64,000 nt of DNA from Mucilaginibacter pankratovii (GTDB taxonomy: Bacteria; Bacteroidota; Bacteroidia; Sphingobacteriales; Sphingobacteriaceae): the NCBI RefSeq assembly GCF_014773265.1, contig NZ_JACWMY010000002.1, positions 496,001 to 560,000 of the forward strand. The letters run 5' to 3'. The translations under genes were made by a program, and so were the position numbers. The notes beneath the pieces were generated by a model, which was given only the letters and a program-made list of their open reading frames with translations, made no database searches and was not told the DNA's origin. Positions 53,445 to 64,000 of this stretch are shown here, piece by piece; the stretch's first letter is position 1; each line of letters starts with the position of its first letter.

Positions 53445-54630
53445 ATGAGCACAATTTTAAAAAACCGGATAACTTCCATTGATTTTCTGCGCGGCACTAT
53501 CATGATCATCATGGCGCTTGACCACGTAAGGGATTATTTATATTCAGGCTCTTTTCTTTATGATCCTTTGGATCTTACCAAAACAAGCGGCATATTATTT
53601 TTTACCCGGTGGATCACCCATTTCTGTGCGCCCATATTTATGTTGTTAGCCGGCACCTCGGCATACATTATCGGCCAGCGAAAAACTAAAACGGAACTAT
53701 CAATATTTCTTGTAAAGAGAGGTTTATGGCTGGTGTTTCTCGAACTGATTGTGGTTAACCTCGGCTGGAATTTCAATATCACGTTTCCGATGTTTTTTTT
53801 CATCACCATTTGGGCACTTGGTATAAGCATGCTCATCCTTGCAGCTATTATTCATTTGCCCATAAAGGCCATCCTGGTTGTCAGCATCCTGATCATAGCG
53901 GGGCACAATCTGCTTGATGGAATTCATGTAGAAGGCAATTCCCTGCCGGCGTTTGGTTGGTCGCTCCTTCACGATCAACGGTTTTTTACCTAGCACAACG
54001 AGCTTTTCCTGGTAGGTTATCCAATTTTGCCGTTAATGGCTGTGATGCCTCTGGGTTATTGCCTGGGTACCTGGTTTGCTACAGGCTACAACAGCAACAA
54101 AAGGCAGCGAAATTTATTGCTTGCGGGCATTTTATGCATAGCGGTGTTTGCCGCATTGCGTTACACTAACGTGTACGGGGATCCGGTAAAATGGTCGGTA
54201 CAAAAGAACACCTTTTTTACTTTCTTGTCGTTTATCAATGTAAGTAAGTACCCGCCATCGTTTTTATACCTGTTGTTGACTTTAGGCGCTGCATTTATAT
54301 TCCTGTCGCTTACCGAGTTGCTGAGAGGGCGTATTGTAAACATAATTTCAGTATATGGCAGGGTGCCAATGTTCTATTACCTTATTCATATATACGTTAT
54401 CCATACCATCGCTATTCTATAGTCGGCGGTTACAGCAGGTCAGGATTGGAAAATTTGGATACTGACCAAACCCATCTGGTTCACAAGAGGCCTCCAGGGT
54501 TACGGTTTTTCTTTGCCTGTTGCCTACTTGTTTTGGTTGGCAATAGTAATAGCTTTATACCCCTTATGCAAACGTTACGACGCTTATAAGCAAGCGCACA
54601 AAGAAAAGTGGTGGCTGAGTTATTTGTAAC
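53445..54630 (+). pseudogene. Decayed DUF1624-type (heparan N-acetyltransferase-like) membrane protein gene
   Basis: Translation from ATG 53445 gives FLRGTIMIIMALDHVRDYLY and HFCAPIFMLLAGTSAYI, the start of a DUF1624/HGSNAT-like multi-pass inner-membrane acyltransferase family. The frame is broken by TAG at 53991-53993 and TAG at 54420-54422, yet protein-like sequence continues in the same frame across both (LFLVGYPILPLMAVMPLGYC; then GYGFSLPVAYLFWLAIVIAL). The family's usual C-terminus (KEKWWLSYL, stop at 54628-54630) is reached only after a one-base shift near 54600. Three lesions make a sequencing artefact unlikely. The intact protein would be about 394 residues. Confidence 0.8.
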
Positions 54631-55388
54631 GCCGAACCTCAAGATACCATTCCGGGTGTTCATAACGCCGTAATTCTGCGCCCTGAAAAGTTTCGCTTTG
54701 GTAGGTTTTAAATTGCCGCTTTGGTTGGTCAGTTTAGTTATTCTCTTGTTAAAACTGTTGGGGCTGGCATTATTGCTTAGCGCAATTATTGCCATTTTTT
54801 GGGCTGGCTTAGTAAGGGCGCGGTTGTAAATACTGCAAGGCTATTTTATGGGCTTTCGTGTTATACTGCGATATCGCTTAGCGCCCATTCCCCGGCAATG
54901 CCTTTATCAACTACATCACAGGAACCGTTAGTACAATCTATCCAAAAACATCAAAAATTGATTACGGTGTTCGACCGGAATTCCTCCGGCTTTGCTTAAC
55001 CATCAAAAAACAACCTTTAAATCAACTATTTAAATGCATTTGTTAGGATCGATAAGCTTACTGAATAATTTACTTCACCCCACCCGAAACGAAATAGTTT
55101 TTTGTTACTAATGTTTACGACAAAAAACAATATTAATGAAACAAATTTGCCGAAACACCGTAAGAGTAGATACCAGGCTACATACAATAAAATGCAGGCG
55201 ATTCAAATTTCTTATGATGCTAAAACACAGTGCTGCCCCTCCTTTATAAATTACCAAAGTAAATAGCTAAAACACCAATTGCTTCCTCCGAAGTCTATAG
55301 CATTATTTTACCGTTGTAGTTTTACTTTGATTAAAATATCCGGTGGGTTACTTAAAAAATATTTGCAACAAATCACTGATACGATAAA
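54631..55388. other. Noncoding or degraded stretch before the hybrid sensor gene
   Basis: A 758 bp region after the pseudogene. Around 54690-54830 a hydrophobic frame (LPLWLVSLVILLLKLLGLAL) ends at a stop and could be a remnant of a membrane protein; nearby frames are interrupted by stops. The right-hand 350 bp is AT-rich and should contain the promoter of the hybrid kinase gene, though no consensus pair is clear. Confidence 0.45.
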
Positions 55389-58300
55389 ATGAAACGCGTA
55401 TTTCCTTTTATTCTGTGTTTATACCTGCTTTACTCCGGTTTATCTTATTCGCAAACCCGCGACCTCAATTTTAAACAGCTTAGTACGAATGAAGGCCTTT
55501 CGCAAAGCCATGTGTGTGCCGTTATTAAAGATAGCCGCGGCTTTATGTGGTTTGGCACCGAAGATGGCTTAAATAAGTATGATGGATATAAATTCACCCA
55601 TTACAAGCACGACCAAAGCAACAAAAAAAGCATTATTGATAATTATATATTAGCGATAGCGGAGGATGGTGCCCGCAATTTGTGGGTGGGGACGGAGAGC
55701 GGACTGGACAGGTTCGACCGGGCCACAAACACATTTATCCATTACTCCAATGGTATAACTTTCGCCGTCCGGTCTATCTTTTTAGATACTCAAAACAGGA
55801 TGTGGCTGGGCACCAGCAAGGGTTTGTATCTGTTTAATGCAGCAAATGGCACATTTAAGAAATTCACCCATGCCGATAAGAGAACAAATGATTTAGCCAA
55901 CGATTATATATCCCAGGTTACCCAGGATAATAACGGTTGGCTTTGGATAGCAACGGATGACGGCTTGTATCATTTTAATCCGCAAAACGGTAAGTTTATC
56001 CGCTATGCACATGATCCTGCGAATAAAAACAGCATTAGCGCCAGTTGGATAAAAGCCGTTTATAAAGATAGCAAAGGCAATATTTGGATAGGCACGCATG
56101 GCGCCGGGCTGGCCTTATATAACCCCAAAACCAATTCGTTTATAAATTTTAAGTATAACCCCAATAACAGCAACAGCATCGGCCATAATGATATTCTTTC
56201 GATTATGGAAGGCAGCGACGGCAAACTATGGGTTGGAACCGAAAACGGTGGTCTGAGCATATTTGATTATCCGGCCAATAAGTTTGTTACTTACAAATTT
56301 GACGCGAATGACCGTTCCAGCCTTAGCAGTAATTCCGTTTATTCTCTATATAAAGATGATGGCGGAAACACCTGGATAGGCACATACTCGGGCGGTGTAA
56401 ATTTTTTGCCGCGGTTTGGCAACAAATTCAACTCATACCGGCAAAACCCAAACAACCCAAATAGTTTAAGCAATAACTACGTGCTCTCCATCTCCGGGGA
56501 CGACACAGACGAAAATATTTGGATCGGCACCGATGGTGGTGGACTCAATTTATTCAACAGGAAGAAAAAAACGTTCGTCCGCTACCTGCATAACGATGGT
56601 AACATTAATACCATCAGCAACAATTACGCAATGGCGATAGTGCCTGTAGATAAAAACCTCATTGGCATTGGTTACCACATTGGAGGGTTTGACCTATTCG
56701 ACAAAAAAAAGGGCGTTTTTAAGCATCACATGCCACAGGCAAATAACCCAAAAAGCCTTTCCCTGTCTGATGTTAACAATATGTATAAAGCCCGGGACGG
56801 CAGTATATGGATAGGTACCTGGAAAGGTGGGCTTAATCATTACAACATTAAAACCGGTGTTTTTACCCACTATAAAAATAAGCCCGGAGATATTAATAGC
56901 ATAGCCAGCGATATAAGTAATACCATGCTGGAGGATAAACAAGGCAATATATGGGTAGGCACCGATAGCGGCCTGGATATGCTGGATGCTAAAACCGGCC
57001 GCTTTACGCATTACCAACACAACGAGGCAAATAAGCAAAGCATATCAAACAACACGATAGAGGCTATTGCCGAGGCGGGCAACGGAGATATGTGGGTAGG
57101 CACCAATGGCGGCGGGTTAAACTATTTAAACAGGCGTACCAAAACCTTCACGGTGTACACCGAAAAAGACGGCTTGCCTAATAATGTGATCTACAACATT
57201 TTAAAAGACCGCAAAGGCAACTTATGGCTAAGTACCAATAAAGGCATCTCCAGGTTTAACCCCAAAACTAAGATCGTGAGGAACTATGGTATTTCTGATG
57301 GGTTGCAGGGAGATGAATTTAAAGGCCACTCCAGTTTTCAAACTAAGGATGGGCAAATGTTTTTTGGTGGTGTAAACGGGTTCAGCACTTTTTATCCTGA
57401 TAGTTTAGAAGACAATACCTTTATTCCGCCTGTTTATGTAACCGGGTTCCAAATTTTCAACAAACAAGTTATAGCAGGCGGTAAAAACTCCCCGCTTCAA
57501 ACGGATATCACCGAAACGAATGCCATCAATTTATCCTATAAACACTCGGTATTTACATTTGAATTTGCAGCCCTTAATTACACCTTCCCCGAAAAAAACC
57601 AATACGCTTATAAGCTGGAGAACTTTGATAAAGACTGGAATTACGTTGGCACTAAACGAACTGCAACCTATACCAACCTCGACCCGGGGAATTATACCTT
57701 TAGGGTTAAGGCCTCAAATAACGATGGCAAATGGAACGACAAGGGCACCGCTATCAATATCTACATAAAGCCTCCCTTTTGGCTTACCTGGTGGTTTAAA
57801 TTAGCGGCAGGTTTACTATTTGTTTTTAGCGGGCCGGCGTTTTACTTTATCCGCACACGCGCTATTCAGAAACAGAAAACCGAACTGGAGCGGCAGGTTA
57901 AAGAGCGTACAGAGCAGTTAGCGCGCGCAATAGAGATTGAAAAAAAATTGGCCCTTGAGGCAGAAGAAGCTAACAAGGCTAAAAGTATATTTTTGGCTAC
58001 GATGAGCCATGAGATCCGTACACCGATGAATGGGGTAATAGGCATGGCGGCCTTACTTGGCGAAACCCCATTGGATGACGAACAGCGGGCCTTTACAGAA
58101 TCTATTCAAACCTGCGGTGAAGACCTGCTGGCGGTGATCAACGATATTTTAGATTTTTCTAAAATAGAATCGGGCAATATGGAGCTGGAAGAAAAGGATT
58201 TTAGCCTGCGTACCTGCATTGAAGAAGTTTTTGATGTTTTTGCTTTAAAAGCGGCTAATTCAAAACTCGATTTGGTTTATCAGATAGACTACGATGTGCC

Positions 58301-59519
58301 GGCACAAATTATTGGCGATAGTTTAAGGCTTAGGCAGGTGCTCATCAATTTAATAAGCAACGCTATTAAGTTTACAAAAAAGGGAGAAATTTTTGTGAGC
58401 GTGCGCTTACTTAACATCTCGGATGATAACCAAATAGAGCTGGGTTTTGATATAAAGGATACCGGCATCGGTATTCCTGCCGATAAGCTGCACCGTTTGT
58501 TCAAAGCATTTTCGCAGGTAGATTCTTCTACAACCCGCCAGTATGGCGGCACCGGCCTTGGCCTGGTTATAAGCGAACAGCTGGTAAGGTTAATGGGCGG
58601 CCAAATTAGCGTAGAAAGCGAAATTGGCAAAGGAAGCACGTTCCGTTTTTCTATCCGCTCGCAAAAAAGCATGCTGCCGGAATTACCACATGAAAATTAT
58701 GACATGAATGGTTTTGCTAACTTTAAAATTTTAGCTGTTGACGATAATGATACCAACTGCCGGATTTTAAAGGCCCAGCTGGAACAATGGAAGTTAAGCC
58801 CGGTAATTGTTAAATCTGGCGAACAGGCGCTTAAAGCATTATCAGAAGCGAATGATTTTAAACTGGTAATTACCGATATGCAAATGCCTTCTATGGACGG
58901 CATACAGTTGGCAACCATCATCCGCAGCGAGTACCCCGAATTACCAATTATGCTGTTAAGTTCGGTAAATTACATTTTGCATAAAGACCATCCCACCCTT
59001 TTCTGCTCCATATTAACAAAACCGGCAAAGCAGCATATTTTATTTAAACACATTGTAAAGGAACTTAGCAGGCAGGTAAATTCAGCGGTTGGTGAGCATC
59101 AGCAGCCTGATACGCTGAAACGGGCATTGCCGGATAACTTTTCGGAGCTGTACCCATTAAATATTTTGGTGGCCGAGGATAACCAGATGAACCAGAAATT
59201 GATCATGAAAATTTTGAGTAAACTGGGATATGAGGTTGACTTGGCTGTAGACGGCTTGGAAGCCCTGGAATGTGTTAATAAAAAAGCATACGATATTATC
59301 TTAATGGATGTACAAATGCCAAAAATGGATGGCCTGGAAGCCACACAGATAATAAAAAAACGGTTCCCCAACCGACCGGCCATTGTAGCTATGACAGCCA
59401 ACGCGCTGCCGGCCGACCTGAAGATTTGTATAGATGCCGGCATGGACGACTATATAAGCAAGCCATTTAAATTGGAAGGGCTGGTAAATATGCTGGAAAA
59501 ATGGGCTACCACCAGTTAA
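55389..59519 (+). CDS. Hybrid two-component sensor kinase with propeller sensor and two receiver domains
   Basis: A 1376-residue inner-membrane sensor. Signal peptide (to about 21), two seven-bladed-type Reg_prop propellers (about 25-690, with repeated NIWIGT/GLNLFN-like blades), Y_Y_Y domain (about 725-790), one membrane helix (about 797-820), coiled coil, HisKA with [15 protein letters not shown] (phospho-His874), HATPase ([16 protein letters not shown]), REC1 (phospho-acceptor Asp1163 in [12 protein letters not shown]) and REC2 (Asp1307 in [12 protein letters not shown]). Unlike canonical HTCS regulators it lacks a C-terminal AraC domain, so output must go through another protein. It converges on the LuxR-type regulator gene with a 59 bp spacer. 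The ligand is likely a glycan but unknown. Confidence 0.93.
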   Translation: MKRVFPFILCLYLLYSGLSYSQTRDLNFKQLSTNEGLSQSHVCAVIKDSRGFMWFGTEDGLNKYDGYKFTHYKHDQSNKKSIIDNYILAIAEDGARNLWVGTESGLDRFDRATNTFIHYSNGITFAVRSIFLDTQNRMWLGTSKGLYLFNAANGTFKKFTHADKRTNDLANDYISQVTQDNNGWLWIATDDGLYHFNPQNGKFIRYAHDPANKNSISASWIKAVYKDSKGNIWIGTHGAGLALYNPKTNSFINFKYNPNNSNSIGHNDILSIMEGSDGKLWVGTENGGLSIFDYPANKFVTYKFDANDRSSLSSNSVYSLYKDDGGNTWIGTYSGGVNFLPRFGNKFNSYRQNPNNPNSLSNNYVLSISGDDTDENIWIGTDGGGLNLFNRKKKTFVRYLHNDGNINTISNNYAMAIVPVDKNLIGIGYHIGGFDLFDKKKGVFKHHMPQANNPKSLSLSDVNNMYKARDGSIWIGTWKGGLNHYNIKTGVFTHYKNKPGDINSIASDISNTMLEDKQGNIWVGTDSGLDMLDAKTGRFTHYQHNEANKQSISNNTIEAIAEAGNGDMWVGTNGGGLNYLNRRTKTFTVYTEKDGLPNNVIYNILKDRKGNLWLSTNKGISRFNPKTKIVRNYGISDGLQGDEFKGHSSFQTKDGQMFFGGVNGFSTFYPDSLEDNTFIPPVYVTGFQIFNKQVIAGGKNSPLQTDITETNAINLSYKHSVFTFEFAALNYTFPEKNQYAYKLENFDKDWNYVGTKRTATYTNLDPGNYTFRVKASNNDGKWNDKGTAINIYIKPPFWLTWWFKLAAGLLFVFSGPAFYFIRTRAIQKQKTELERQVKERTEQLARAIEIEKKLALEAEEANKAKSIFLATMSHEIRTPMNGVIGMAALLGETPLDDEQRAFTESIQTCGEDLLAVINDILDFSKIESGNMELEEKDFSLRTCIEEVFDVFALKAANSKLDLVYQIDYDVPAQIIGDSLRLRQVLINLISNAIKFTKKGEIFVSVRLLNISDDNQIELGFDIKDTGIGIPADKLHRLFKAFSQVDSSTTRQYGGTGLGLVISEQLVRLMGGQISVESEIGKGSTFRFSIRSQKSMLPELPHENYDMNGFANFKILAVDDNDTNCRILKAQLEQWKLSPVIVKSGEQALKALSEANDFKLVITDMQMPSMDGIQLATIIRSEYPELPIMLLSSVNYILHKDHPTLFCSILTKPAKQHILFKHIVKELSRQVNSAVGEHQQPDTLKRALPDNFSELYPLNILVAEDNQMNQKLIMKILSKLGYEVDLAVDGLEALECVNKKAYDIILMDVQMPKMDGLEATQIIKKRFPNRPAIVAMTANALPADLKICIDAGMDDYISKPFKLEGLVNMLEKWATTS

Positions 59520-59528
59520 ATTAAAAAG

Positions 59529-59565
59529 CCGGGTTTGATAGAATGTATATCGCAGAATTACCCGG
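59529..59565 (-). terminator. Possible terminator between the two convergent sensor genes
   Basis: CCGGGT (59529-59534) pairs with ACCCGG (59560-59565). On the minus strand the stem is followed by CTTTTTAA. The loop is long (25 nt), so this is a weak candidate for the end of the LuxR-type regulator transcript. Confidence 0.35.
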
Positions 59566-59578
59566 ACGGCGAAAGCAC

Positions 59579-62518
59579 CTACTTCATCAGTTCCCGCTGA
59601 ATATTGAACAGGAACTCAAAAAGGTTCATCTCGGTAGGGATCTGCAGTTTTTTCCGCAGACGGTACCGGCTTACTTCTACGCCACGTACCGATATAGCCA
59701 TTAACTGGGCAATTTCTTTACTCGACAGGTTCATAATAAGGTAGGCACAAAGTTTCAGTTCCTGCTGGTTTATGGTTGGGTAACGATCTTTAAGCAGCGA
59801 TAAAAAGCCCGCGTGCACCCTGTCAAAATGGATAGAAAATTGCTGCCATTGCTCGTTCAGCTTATCCTCTTCGGTAAGCATCCGCTGGATCTTTTTAATT
59901 TCCTTTACTTCTACCGTGTCTGTGCCCGATTTTTGCAAACGCAGTAACTCTTCTTTTACCTTGGTTAAAAATTCTTTTTGCTGCACCAGGTTTAACGCGG
60001 ATGATGCCAGTTCTGATGTTTTAAACTCCACCTCCGCCAGCAATTTTTCACTCCTTAAGTTGGCCAACTCCTTTTCCGATCGTTCAAGCTCCAGTTGGTG
60101 CTGGTAAGCAAGCTGTCGCTGCTCCTCATCACTCTTTTGTCGTTGTAACTGCAATCCTCTTTGTTGTTTTAAAGTATGCCGCCTCTCCTGCATTTGGTAT
60201 AACAGGTAAAATATACCGGCAAAAATGAGGCTGTATAAGCCATATGCCCACACGGTTTGATACCATGGCGGGTTAATGACAAAAGTGTACGCCGTAACGC
60301 CCGATTCCTTATTATGATTACGGGCCTTTACCTCAAACACATACTTGCGGGCAGGCAGGTTGGTGTAATCTTTTTCGGACTTTTTTGACCACTCAGACCA
60401 TCCCTTGTCGAAACCTTTGAGCAGATAGCTGTATTCTACGTTTGACTGTTCCTCAAAAACAGGCGACGAATATTCGAAATGAAGCGAATTGAACTCGTAC
60501 CCCAGATCAAGTGCATCGGTACCTGCCTCATTATTGGCGTTACTTATGTTATTGTTGTACCCGCCGAATAACAAACTGTCGGTATCCGACCCGGACCGTA
60601 CATTACGGATATAAACGGTTAAGGGCTGAATATTCTGCTTGTACTTTGCATAGTTGATATGATAAAATCCGTTTTCGCTCCCAACAAATATATTTTCAGC
60701 ATCGATGGGGTAAACATTCTCAAAACCACTAAGGATACGGTTGTTAAGCTCGGGGAAATTGATGATAGTTGGCGACGCCGAATAGTCGACTACGCCCAGG
60801 CTTTTGCCTTCTACAAACCAAATATTGCCCGTGGCATCTTCATTTAAATACCTTATGCCCCGCGTACCAAATATGGTTTTGAATGCTTTAGAAGGTTTAA
60901 ATCTATCGGTGCCTGCATCGTATTCATAAATACCTTTTTCGGTGGCTATAACAATGCGTCCTTTTACCTTAAACACAAAATTATTCAGCGGTGATGGCAG
61001 CCCCTGCTCATTGGTATAGTTTTTTACCTGTTTTGTTTCAGGATCAAGCCGGTAAATGCCCCGATAAGGGTGAGATGTCCATACAACGTTATTCTCATCA
61101 ACCTGCAAAAACCTGGCAGATTCGTAGTAAGTGCCCAAATTACCTTTATCCGCAAGGGATGCACCTTTGTTTTCAAACAAACGCACACCGTAGTAATTAC
61201 CGGCGGCTATCATTGGCACCCCCAGCTTGCCAGTCAATTGCTGAAAGATCCAAAACCCTGTTGAATTGTATATCGGCGATATTTTGCCATCCCCTACTTC
61301 AAACAACCCATCGTCGCGGCCGGCTAATAAGTGCCCCCCTACCGCTGCGATGTTCCAGGTTTGGCCCTCGGCAGCTACTTTAAAGTTGTTTTTTACATAG
61401 CTCAGGTCGCCCATATCCGTTATGGGCACCTGGTAGATCCCATTAGACAGTGCGAAGTAAAGTTTGTTATGATATAATGCCGTAGCGTAGCCGCCGCCAT
61501 CTTTAAATATATCCGGGCTAATGTGTTTTACGGCGTTATTGTAAGCAATAAAATCGATGCCGTTATCCAGCCCCAGCCAAACATTATGATTAGCATCGGT
61601 ATACATACTGCGCACAAAAATATTTTGCAGCCCCTCTTTTTTTGCGATGTTCTCTATTACCGCTCCTGTGCGGTCAACCTGGTAAACGCCGTTTAAAAAC
61701 GTACTCAGCAGGTAAGTACCGTCGTTTAATGCCACGGCTGCCGAAAAATGCTGATGATTATCTATACCTAATCCTGAAAGTTTAAAACTGCGCAATGTTT
61801 TACCGCTAAGCAGGAAGATGCCATCCTTAGCCGTGGTAACCAGGCTAAATGGGGTGCTATATTTGGATATCGACGTAATATAAAAGCCATTAGGCAGGTC
61901 TTTTTTATCGATATAAGGTTGCCAGCCGCCGTTAACATACTCCAGCAGGCCCTTCTGTTCGTCATGTGCCAGCAGTTTATCCTGGTAACAGCCCAAAAAC
62001 AACCACGACCGGCTATGATACACCGTTATTTTACCATTGCTATATTTAAACAGTTTGTCGTTAGAACGAAAGAACACATCATTGCCATAACTTACTATAT
62101 CCCACAGGTCGGAGAATACCTGGTCGGATTTCGGGATCAGGTGTTTTAATGAAGTAAAAACCAGCGAGCCATTTTTACCGGGCGAAAAATACCCTATCTC
62201 GTCCTGCCCGCCCACGTATAGCTTTTTATCGCTACCAAACTCCAGCGAGCGTACAATGGTACGATTGGGCAACGGAAAAAGCTGCCAGCTGGCACCGTCA
62301 AAAACCAGTACGCCTTCGTTGTTGGCAAAATAGATACGCTTCTGCGCATCCTGGCGTATCTTCCAGTTTTGAGTGCCCGCGTTGTACTGCCTTTTCTCGT
62401 AATTAATGGTTTTTCGTTGCGCAATGTACGCTTGCGCAAAGGCAAAATCACTCCCCGCAATAAAAAGCATCGCAAGTAAAAAACTGAAAAACAGCAATTT
62501 ATGCCGAAATATGAACAT
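59579..62518 (-). CDS. Propeller/Y_Y_Y transmembrane regulator with LuxR-type HTH
   Basis: A 979-residue one-component regulator. Signal peptide (FAFAQA), Reg_prop propeller blades (about 45-640; NVWLGLDNGIDFI, GNIWFVEGKSLGV), Y_Y_Y domain (about 680-750), one membrane helix (about 758-776), a long coiled coil (780-880) and a C-terminal LuxR-type helix-turn-helix (about 915-970, SKEIAQLMAISVRGVEVSRY). It has no kinase or receiver domain. The periplasmic sensor would signal directly to the DNA-binding domain. It is divergent from the susC-type gene at 62814 and probably controls it; SusR-like logic, different domain build. Confidence 0.88.
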   Translation of the reverse strand: MFIFRHKLLFFSFLLAMLFIAGSDFAFAQAYIAQRKTINYEKRQYNAGTQNWKIRQDAQKRIYFANNEGVLVFDGASWQLFPLPNRTIVRSLEFGSDKKLYVGGQDEIGYFSPGKNGSLVFTSLKHLIPKSDQVFSDLWDIVSYGNDVFFRSNDKLFKYSNGKITVYHSRSWLFLGCYQDKLLAHDEQKGLLEYVNGGWQPYIDKKDLPNGFYITSISKYSTPFSLVTTAKDGIFLLSGKTLRSFKLSGLGIDNHQHFSAAVALNDGTYLLSTFLNGVYQVDRTGAVIENIAKKEGLQNIFVRSMYTDANHNVWLGLDNGIDFIAYNNAVKHISPDIFKDGGGYATALYHNKLYFALSNGIYQVPITDMGDLSYVKNNFKVAAEGQTWNIAAVGGHLLAGRDDGLFEVGDGKISPIYNSTGFWIFQQLTGKLGVPMIAAGNYYGVRLFENKGASLADKGNLGTYYESARFLQVDENNVVWTSHPYRGIYRLDPETKQVKNYTNEQGLPSPLNNFVFKVKGRIVIATEKGIYEYDAGTDRFKPSKAFKTIFGTRGIRYLNEDATGNIWFVEGKSLGVVDYSASPTIINFPELNNRILSGFENVYPIDAENIFVGSENGFYHINYAKYKQNIQPLTVYIRNVRSGSDTDSLLFGGYNNNISNANNEAGTDALDLGYEFNSLHFEYSSPVFEEQSNVEYSYLLKGFDKGWSEWSKKSEKDYTNLPARKYVFEVKARNHNKESGVTAYTFVINPPWYQTVWAYGLYSLIFAGIFYLLYQMQERRHTLKQQRGLQLQRQKSDEEQRQLAYQHQLELERSEKELANLRSEKLLAEVEFKTSELASSALNLVQQKEFLTKVKEELLRLQKSGTDTVEVKEIKKIQRMLTEEDKLNEQWQQFSIHFDRVHAGFLSLLKDRYPTINQQELKLCAYLIMNLSSKEIAQLMAISVRGVEVSRYRLRKKLQIPTEMNLFEFLFNIQRELMK

Positions 62519-62813
62519 TATTAATCAGAGGTTATGATGGTGGTACTAATATCGTTTTTTTTATGGCTTTTTTTTGCCTTGTTGTAGTAGTGATGTAGTC
62601 TGTTATTCGTGCAAACGCCCATCTGTGCTATACTTTTGACCCCGAACCAGGCGCATCCGGCGCTTTTGTAAACCAATATAAACGTATAACTAAATCATGA
62701 TCTAATGTAACATGTGCATTTCCGTGCACCTAAAATCCTTTTATGAAAAAACTTTTACAACCAATCACGGGTTCAGCCCCCTTTCAATTAATTATAAACT
62801 AACATTTAACCTT
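62519..62813. promoter_or_regulatory. Divergent control region between LuxR-type regulator and susC
   Basis: A 295 bp gap with promoters for both genes expected. TACTTTTG at 62631-62638 matches the -7 element TAnnTTTG on the plus strand, about 176 bp before the susC start; its -33 partner is weak. A leader of roughly 165 nt would precede the receptor gene. Confidence 0.45.
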
Positions 62814-64000
62814 ATGCAATTTAAACTCAAGTTTCTTGTGGTTATCGCTTTGCTGTTTTGTTTTGTTGGCGAGGCATATTCACAATCCGCCCGCTTAACC
62901 GGCAAAGTAACCCAGAAATCCGACGGACAAGGCGTACCCGGTGCAACCGTTGCCATTAAAGGCACCGCCTTAGGTACAGTAACAGATGTAAATGGCAATT
63001 ACACGCTTAATTTGCCGCAAGGTGGCGGTGTAATAGTAGTTTCCTTCATCGGTATGGTAACGGTTGAAAGAACCGTAACCGCAGCCGGAGTTGAAAACTT
63101 TGTTTTGGATGATGATGCTAAAGCACTTAGCGAAGTGGTAGTAGTAGGCTACGGTACACAAAAAGTTACCAATATTTCGGGTGCTATATCTGTAGTAAAA
63201 AGCTCGGATATCAAAAAGCTCAACGCTGTACGCGCCGAGGAAGCGCTGCAGGGCCTGGTATCAGGTGTTACCGTTATACAGCCGGGTTCGCCGGGTGCAA
63301 GGCCGTCCGTACTGGTAAGGGGTATCCCCTCTTTCTCGGGTAACGACCCAACCGTGGTGGTCGACGGATCTATCCAAACCTTAAGCGATCTGAATTCTAT
63401 CAACCCATCAGATATCGAATCTATCAACGTGCTTAAAGATGCTGCCAGCACAGCTATTTACGGCCTTAAAGGCGGTAACGGCGTTATTGTGGTGACCACA
63501 AAAACAGGCCGCAAAAACCAAAAAACCGAGTTTTCCATCAACAGCAACTACGGCGTACAGGATGTTTCCCGCCGCATTGGGGTGCTTAACGCTTCTGAAT
63601 ACGGTGCCATTGTAAACGAAGGCAGCGTGGCATCGGGCGGTAACGTTATCTTCCCCGATCTTTCTATATTGGGCGCGGGTACCAACTGGCAAAAAGAGAT
63701 CTTCCAGACCGCGCCTATGCAATCGCATAACATATCGGCACGCGGCGGCAGCGAAAAAATGTCGTACTTCCTGTCGGGAGGGTACCTCAACCAGGGCGGT
63801 ATTGTAGGTGGTTATGATAAATCGCACTTTAACCGTGGTACGTTCACAGCCAATTTAACTTTCGATTTTACATCGAAACTAAAGTTCATTGTAAACACTA
63901 CAGGTGTATTGCTGAACAATAAGGGTGTGGGCGAAAACTCGTTTAACAGTGTTATAGGCAACGCTCTCAACTTCGACCCTACCGTATCGGTTTTAAACAC
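62814..64000 (+). CDS. SusC/RagA TonB-linked outer-membrane receptor (3' end outside window)
   Basis: The first 395 residues of a SusC-type receptor. Signal peptide (FVGEAYSQS), carboxypeptidase-D-regulatory-like domain (about 27-105, GVPGATVAIKGTALGTVTDV), TonB-box-like ALSEVVVVGYGTQK, plug domain (about 118-225, VSGVTVIQPGSPGARPSVLV, then VLKDAASTAIYGLKGGNG) and the first barrel strands. It lacks the N-terminal STN domain of the other SusC here, so it is probably not FecR-coupled and is instead controlled by the divergent LuxR-type regulator. A susD gene is expected beyond the window. Confidence 0.93.
   Translation, partial: MQFKLKFLVVIALLFCFVGEAYSQSARLTGKVTQKSDGQGVPGATVAIKGTALGTVTDVNGNYTLNLPQGGGVIVVSFIGMVTVERTVTAAGVENFVLDDDAKALSEVVVVGYGTQKVTNISGAISVVKSSDIKKLNAVRAEEALQGLVSGVTVIQPGSPGARPSVLVRGIPSFSGNDPTVVVDGSIQTLSDLNSINPSDIESINVLKDAASTAIYGLKGGNGVIVVTTKTGRKNQKTEFSINSNYGVQDVSRRIGVLNASEYGAIVNEGSVASGGNVIFPDLSILGAGTNWQKEIFQTAPMQSHNISARGGSEKMSYFLSGGYLNQGGIVGGYDKSHFNRGTFTANLTFDFTSKLKFIVNTTGVLLNNKGVGENSFNSVIGNALNFDPTVSVLN

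Overview
The window looks like chromosomal DNA of a Bacteroidota bacterium, most likely a Sphingobacteriaceae member (Mucilaginibacter/Pedobacter-like). The support is two SusC-type TonB receptors, a SusD lipoprotein, a FecI/FecR regulatory pair, hybrid and propeller-type sensors, secreted glycosidases of families GH29 and GH127, Bacteroidota-style promoter elements (TTTG, 19 bp, TAnnTTTG), and almost no Shine-Dalgarno sites. Genus is inference. No rRNA, tRNA, CRISPR array or insertion sequence was seen.

Left part (1-24.4 kb): carbohydrate use, centred on L-fucose. It holds a partial exported RraA-like protein, an AraC regulator with an FGGY sugar kinase, a GH127 beta-L-arabinofuranosidase, and a second AraC regulator divergent from a four-gene operon (FucP symporter, GH29 alpha-L-fucosidase, aldo/keto reductase, zinc alcohol dehydrogenase). 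Facing this operon is a leftward ECF-controlled glycan-uptake locus: DUF1735-type lipoprotein, ECF sigma, FecR, SusC with STN domain, SusD, a HELGH lipoprotein, a TlpA-like thioredoxin and a second GH29 enzyme. Together these would capture fucosylated glycans, release L-fucose, import it and oxidise it.

Middle part (24.9-52.9 kb): one leftward array of 18 tightly packed reading frames encoding an extracellular contractile injection system (eCIS; Afp/PVC/MAC relatives). In transcription order: cap (DUF4255), unknown 389-aa protein, sheath, two tube proteins, a 57-aa DUF5908 protein, LysM hub, VgrG-like spike, PAAR tip, gp25, two large baseplate proteins, a PKD-domain protein split by a frameshift, tape measure, a 1710-aa multidomain cargo candidate, a 210-aa putative partner or immunity protein, a second DUF4157 protein and an AAA+ ATPase. 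A good promoter lies about 120 bp before the cap gene. The 1710-aa protein is the most novel item: FF-repeat N-terminus, DUF4157 HELTH core, CHAP/NlpC-like domain, a roughly 700-residue helical region with a 140-residue repeat, and a C-terminal nuclease-like domain.

Right part (53.4-64 kb): a decayed acyltransferase-type membrane protein gene, a noncoding or degraded stretch, a large hybrid sensor kinase with two receiver domains, a propeller/Y_Y_Y/LuxR regulator, and, divergent from the latter, the start of a second SusC receptor gene that runs off the window.
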